Shown here in pieces: positions 60,124-64,000 of a DNA stretch of 64,000 bases. The DNA comes from Psychroflexus sediminis. Its GTDB lineage: Bacteria; Bacteroidota; Bacteroidia; Flavobacteriales; Flavobacteriaceae. The stretch covers positions 1 to 64,000 of the forward strand of contig NZ_FNCW01000012.1 in NCBI RefSeq assembly GCF_900099815.1. The letters are read 5' to 3'. How positions within the stretch are numbered: position 1 is the stretch's first letter; each line of letters opens with the position of its first letter. Both the position numbers and the translations under genes were made by a program. The notes below the pieces were generated by a model, which worked only from the letters and a program-made list of their open reading frames with translations, ran no database searches and was not told where the DNA came from.

Positions 60124-62771
60124 TGGACTTACTCATCTATCTCGCCAAAGCTTCTTTACTTCTGACCCTCTTTTGGGTGGTGTATAAGGTCATTCTGGAA
60201 GCAGAAACCTACCACAGGTTCAAGCGCATCTATCTTCATGTCGGTTATGGTTTAAGCCTGATATTGCCCTTACTAAGCTATACCAAAATAGAAGTAATTA
60301 CACTCAGTCCAGCTTTCCTGGCGCCATCTTCTTCGGAATTTGTCCCTGCTGAAATCAAACCCACTACTTCAGAATTAATATGGTCGTACATGACTGAACA
60401 TGCTCTGCTTGAATTATTATACATCGGTATTTCCCTGGTGTTTCTGGTTCATTTACTTGTGAAATTCTTTAGGCTACTTAGCTTTTTGAAAGCTTCTAAA
60501 GCCTTTCAGACGGATGGCATTTTTCACGTTGAAAAAGCCATTCCTGAAGGTGCTTTTTCATTTCTGAATTATATCGTTTACGATCCCAAGCTGTATTCTG
60601 AAGCTGAACTGAAAATCATTCTGGCACACGAAAAAGCCCATGTCGCTCATAAACACAGCCTGGATATTTTATTGGCTCACCTGTATACATGTGCGTTTTG
60701 GTTCAATCCCTTTGCCTGGCTGTATCAGAAAAGTCTGGTCCTCAACCTGGAGTATGAAGCCGATGCTAAGGTGGTTGATAATACCACTAAGAAAGAGTAT
60801 CAAATGACCTTATACAGCATTACTCAGCAACAGTTCAGATCTCAGTTACAACATTCCTTTCATCAATCCCCCATTAAAAAACGAATCGCTATGCTCAATA
60901 AAAACAAACACAATCAATCGTTCTGGAAACTGTTTATAGTCTCCCCCTTATTAGTTCTGTTCTTTCTTCTTTTCCAGGTGGAGACGAAAGCACAAATCAA
61001 GAATTCAATAACAACTACGGAAACCAAAGTCAATCGAATTGAAATCACATACGATGAAAACACCACCAAAGAAGAACTGGAATCTGATATTGAATTCCTA
61101 AAAGAAGAGTTTGATATCGATATGCAGTATTCTAACGCAAGCTTCGGCGCCAATGGCCAGCTCAAAAGCCTCGCTTTGGAAGTCAATTCCAACGATGGCT
61201 TTAAGGGCTCGGTAGCTTCCCCGGATGTCGCCTCAATGCCCGTTTATTTTTATAGAGATTATACCGAAGGAGTTAAAACACCATTTGGAGTAGGGGTTAG
61301 AGAAAAATCAAAAGCTGATTTCAAAACTGATTTTAATACTTTAAAAGATGCTGAAAACTTCGTCATAAATGGTAAGCAGATAGACAAAGAAGAGCTTGTA
61401 AAAACTTACATCCCCGTAGAAACTTACAGTTATGATAAAAGCTCCAAAACACTGAGCATAACTACTAAATCTGAATTTTCGAAACCTTACTTTTCAAAAA
61501 TATCTGCTATCACAGAAGAACTTGTTGTTAAGTTTGGAAAAAACATTACTGAGAAGATGACTTTTATTAATATATCATCAGACCATGAGCCTGTTTTAAT
61601 AACATTAGATAAGTTTGAAATTTCAGAAAATAAAGAAACTCCACTTGAAGATAATGAGGCAAAAGAAAAACCTGAAGATTCAAAAAGAGATTATAAAAAT
61701 GCTGAAAACTTTGTAATCAATGGTAAGAAGATAGATAAAGTAAAGCTTGTTGAAAACTATATTCCTGTAGAAGATTACAGCTACGAGGCTAACTCTAAAA
61801 CTTTATCAATCAAGAATTCATCAGCATTTTCAGAGCCTTATTATTCACAATTCTTAGATTTAATGAATGACATTAAAGGTAATCGTGCTGATAACTTTTT
61901 GAAGGGATTAACCTACTTCAAATTGACCTCAGATTATAAGGTAGTTACTATGAAAGTCACTGATGTTAAAACTTCAGAAACACCAAATGATGCTTTAATT
62001 GATAAAAACATTTCCCTTTCGAATGGAGCGGGAAAAACAGAAAGGAAATTTTTAGATTTCAACAGCAAATACCAAAATCAGGATATGGTGATGTTTGTGG
62101 ATGGGGTTAAGGTTGAAAAAGGTAAAACCGCCAATATTGATACAGACCAGATAGAATCTGTAGAAATCCTCAAATCCCCAGAAGAGCTTAAAGCCGAGGG
62201 TTATAACTCAAATTTTGTTAAAGGTGTTATTAAAATCACCACCAAAAAAGAAAGTTCATCAAACGCATCCAAAAATAAAGGTTCTAAAGAAGTCAATAAA
62301 CTCGCTCTAAAGAATTCTGAATCTGCCATTTATATGCTAGACGGGAAAGTAATAGACATAAAAAAAATAAATAAGGTAATGCCTAAAGATATTAAGTCTG
62401 TAGATGTTGTAAAATCAGCTAAAGAAATTAAAAATGCGGGTTACGATCCAAAAAAGGTGGATAGGCTGATAAAAATCAAAACAAAGAAAGGCAACGATAT
62501 CAATGCTTCTCAATATGCAAACTCAAATGAGCTTTACAACTCAGCTCTGAGCCGAAATAACAATACTATAATTTATAAAGTTGACGGGAAAGAAGTTGAT
62601 GAGAAAAAATTCTACAAACTTGAACCTGAGCAAATTCAATCCATGGAAGTTGTAAAATCTCCCTATGATTTAAAAAAAGCGGGTTATGATACAAAAAAGA
62701 TTGACGGTCTAATTTTAATTACCACCAAAAAAAGTAAGTCTAAGAAAACAGATAAGATAAAAAACAGATAA
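60123..62771 (+). CDS. M56 (BlaR1-like) sensor protease with repeated C-terminal modules
   Basis: An 882-residue membrane protease. Three helices in the first 120 residues, a zinc motif HEKAH (169-173) with downstream EYEADAK (third ligand Glu), a fourth helix (about 268-287), then a long periplasmic part with no penicillin-binding domain. That part has two copies of AENFVINGK(x)IDK (starting nt 61350 and 61701), each with SYxxxSKTLSI, and three copies of a unit with SxExxKSPxELKxAGY and ITTKK (nt about 62150, 62385, 62625). The latter resemble TonB-receptor plug segments, frequent in Bacteroidota M56 proteins. It probably senses an envelope signal and cleaves the partner repressor. Confidence 0.9.
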   Translation: MDLLIYLAKASLLLTLFWVVYKVILEAETYHRFKRIYLHVGYGLSLILPLLSYTKIEVITLSPAFLAPSSSEFVPAEIKPTTSELIWSYMTEHALLELLYIGISLVFLVHLLVKFFRLLSFLKASKAFQTDGIFHVEKAIPEGAFSFLNYIVYDPKLYSEAELKIILAHEKAHVAHKHSLDILLAHLYTCAFWFNPFAWLYQKSLVLNLEYEADAKVVDNTTKKEYQMTLYSITQQQFRSQLQHSFHQSPIKKRIAMLNKNKHNQSFWKLFIVSPLLVLFFLLFQVETKAQIKNSITTTETKVNRIEITYDENTTKEELESDIEFLKEEFDIDMQYSNASFGANGQLKSLALEVNSNDGFKGSVASPDVASMPVYFYRDYTEGVKTPFGVGVREKSKADFKTDFNTLKDAENFVINGKQIDKEELVKTYIPVETYSYDKSSKTLSITTKSEFSKPYFSKISAITEELVVKFGKNITEKMTFINISSDHEPVLITLDKFEISENKETPLEDNEAKEKPEDSKRDYKNAENFVINGKKIDKVKLVENYIPVEDYSYEANSKTLSIKNSSAFSEPYYSQFLDLMNDIKGNRADNFLKGLTYFKLTSDYKVVTMKVTDVKTSETPNDALIDKNISLSNGAGKTERKFLDFNSKYQNQDMVMFVDGVKVEKGKTANIDTDQIESVEILKSPEELKAEGYNSNFVKGVIKITTKKESSSNASKNKGSKEVNKLALKNSESAIYMLDGKVIDIKKINKVMPKDIKSVDVVKSAKEIKNAGYDPKKVDRLIKIKTKKGNDINASQYANSNELYNSALSRNNNTIIYKVDGKEVDEKKFYKLEPEQIQSMEVVKSPYDLKKAGYDTKKIDGLILITTKKSKSKKTDKIKNR

Positions 62772-62999
62772 GCATTCACTTTTATATAATGATATATGTT
62801 GTATTTGCTTTAGCATCAGGCATTTCGGCTTTGCTCAAAACAGTGTGGGTTTCGATGTAGTTGGTTCTCAATAGAGTTTATCTTGATGTATTGAAAGGCT
62901 CGACTTTACACAAAGCAATTTGAAATTAAATAGACACCCAAAATATAAATACTCCGATGGTTTTACCTCGTAGTATTTAAGCCGAAAATCAGCCAACAA
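62772..62999. other. Intergenic, nothing seen
   Basis: No frame, repeat or promoter-like structure was noticed here apart from AT-rich sequence. It separates two convergent genes. Confidence 0.5.
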
Positions 63000-63035
63000 A
63001 AAACCCCCGGTAAATCTTGATTTACCGGGGGTTTT
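63000..63035. terminator. Strong terminator between M56 gene and nrdA
   Basis: A 16-bp perfect stem (AAAACCCCCGGTAAAT with its complement) and a CTTG loop, A- and T-runs at the ends; 21 bp past the nrdA stop. Confidence 0.9.
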
Positions 63036-63056
63036 GTAATTAACTACAATTCTTAA

Positions 63057-64000
63057 TTAAGATCCGCACATCAGGCAATCATCGCCTTCAGATTCTTTGG
63101 ACTGTTTGATCAGGGCTTTGAGTTCTTCCGGACTCAAGGATGAATCATCAGAAATCTTTACCTGCTGGCTTTGGGCTTCCTGATAGGTCTTGGCCGCTTT
63201 TTCGGCCACCTGACTTGGAACCTGCTTTTCTTTCTTTTCGTTTTTCAGGGTAAACTTAATTGCATCTACAGCTGACTTGGTTCTCAGGTAATACATGCCT
63301 GTCTTAAGTCCGCTTTTCCAGGCGTAGAAGTGCATTGAAGTCAGTTTAGCGAAGGTAGCGCCTTCCATAAACAGGTTCAGCGACTGAGACTGATCGATAA
63401 AGTAACCTCTGTGTCTGGACATGTCGATGATGTCTTTCATGGACAGTTCCCAGACCGTTTTGTAGAGTTCCTTGATGTCATCTGGAATTATGTCGATGTT
63501 CTGCACAGAACCATTGGCTCTCATGATGGCATCCTTCACATCATCATTCCATAAACCAAGACTTACCAGGTCTTTCAGTAAGTGTTTGTTCACAACGATG
63601 AACTCTCCGGAAAGGACACGTCTGGTATAAATATTAGACGTATATGGCTCAAAAGCTTCGTTGTTCCCTAAAATTTGAGAAGTAGAAGCCGTTGGCATAG
63701 GCGCCATCAATAAAGAGTTACGCACACCGTGCTCCATAACTTTTTCTCTGAGTTTGCTCCAGTCCCAGCGACCGCTTAAGTCTTTATCTTTCAATCCCCA
63801 CAGGTTATACTGGAATTCTCCTTTGCTGATTGGTGAGCCTTCATAAGAAGAATACGGGCCTTCCGCTTTTGCCATTTCCATAGACGATTCTACAGCGGCA
63901 AAATATAAGGTTTCGAAAATATCCTGGTTGAGTTTTTTAGCTTCATCGGAAGTAAACGGCATTCTCAACATGATAAAGGCATCGGCCAGTCCCTGGATAC
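63057..64000 (-). CDS. nrdA: Ribonucleotide reductase large subunit, C-terminal part
   Basis: The frame is open to the window edge, so the N-terminus (ATP-cone and most of the barrel) lies beyond 64000. Visible are [22 protein letters not shown] with the conserved Pro-Thr-Ala-Ser-Thr-Ser loop (quoted core [18 protein letters not shown]), [19 protein letters not shown]-type C-terminal core, [16 protein letters not shown] and the terminal redox pair CLMCGS. That tail is typical of class Ia NrdA, whose swinging arm carries reducing equivalents to the active site. An nrdB partner would be expected upstream. Confidence 0.95.
   Translation of the reverse strand, partial: IQGLADAFIMLRMPFTSDEAKKLNQDIFETLYFAAVESSMEMAKAEGPYSSYEGSPISKGEFQYNLWGLKDKDLSGRWDWSKLREKVMEHGVRNSLLMAPMPTASTSQILGNNEAFEPYTSNIYTRRVLSGEFIVVNKHLLKDLVSLGLWNDDVKDAIMRANGSVQNIDIIPDDIKELYKTVWELSMKDIIDMSRHRGYFIDQSQSLNLFMEGATFAKLTSMHFYAWKSGLKTGMYYLRTKSAVDAIKFTLKNEKKEKQVPSQVAEKAAKTYQEAQSQQVKISDDSSLSPEELKALIKQSKESEGDDCLMCGS

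Overview
The window reads as a chromosomal segment of a low-GC marine-type Bacteroidota, most likely family Flavobacteriaceae. Supporting signs are promoter -7 elements of the form TAnnTTTG, weak or absent Shine-Dalgarno sequences, the Bacteroidota-specific DUF4175 protein, a three-gene sdhCAB with a fused cytochrome b, many exported peptidases (S41, S9, M13, M20, M56) and many lipoproteins. Most of it is ordinary housekeeping sequence. The unusual material lies in a few accessory patches between core genes.

Layout. 0-2 kb: the right end of an IS1182-like element and an orphan gene with a HEPN-like RNxxxH motif, framed by a 10-bp inverted repeat. 2.2-4.4 kb: rnr. 5.17-5.63 kb: a gene-free AT-rich stretch with six perfect DnaA boxes plus one near-perfect box, a strong candidate for the chromosome origin oriC. 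5.7-7.5 kb: an rpiB, CDF exporter and acetyltransferase operon. 7.8-19.5 kb: S41 protease with rnpA, pgk, holB, an OmpH-like lipoprotein, methyltransferase, mnmG, ybeY and DUF4175. Two identical 16-bp parS palindromes flank mnmG, one of them inside the ybeY coding sequence, which agrees with an origin nearby. 19.6-27.5 kb: two repeats, a lipoprotein, a very large propeller-amidohydrolase fusion, then a decayed export/redox patch (thioredoxin-like pseudogene, ABC-exporter NBD remnant) around a lipoprotein with two Cys-x10-Cys pairs and a 52-residue membrane protein. 27.6-36.1 kb: gltX, SPFH protein, a YtxH/holin-like/DUF6327-like envelope operon, glyQS, comF, an Ig-like lipoprotein and a nitrilase. 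36.2-42.4 kb: two arrays of roughly 300-bp repeats built from GTTA-loop hairpins bracket a ChaN-like gene, an internally deleted KilA-N gene and an S9 peptidase. Just beyond lies a double-glycine-leader peptide gene whose stop codon overlaps the start of a 53-residue two-helix membrane protein (a bacteriocin/immunity-like pair). 42.5-57 kb: ppx/gppA, M13 peptidase, small exported proteins, a threonine-dehydrogenase-like epimerase, WYL regulator, M20 peptidase, sdhCAB, Xaa-Pro aminopeptidase and a hydrolase whose 3' end is part of a tandem triplication. 57.5-64 kb: dgt, hicAB, a BlaI/M56 sensor pair and the 3' part of nrdA.

Best candidates for something new: the 42.06-kb peptide pair and the 25.3-kb lipoprotein pair, which share an architecture (secreted peptide or lipoprotein module followed by a very small two-helix, Lys-tailed membrane protein); the hairpin-repeat arrays; and the HEPN-like orphan cassette at the left edge. 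I saw no rRNA or tRNA gene, CRISPR array or intact prophage.
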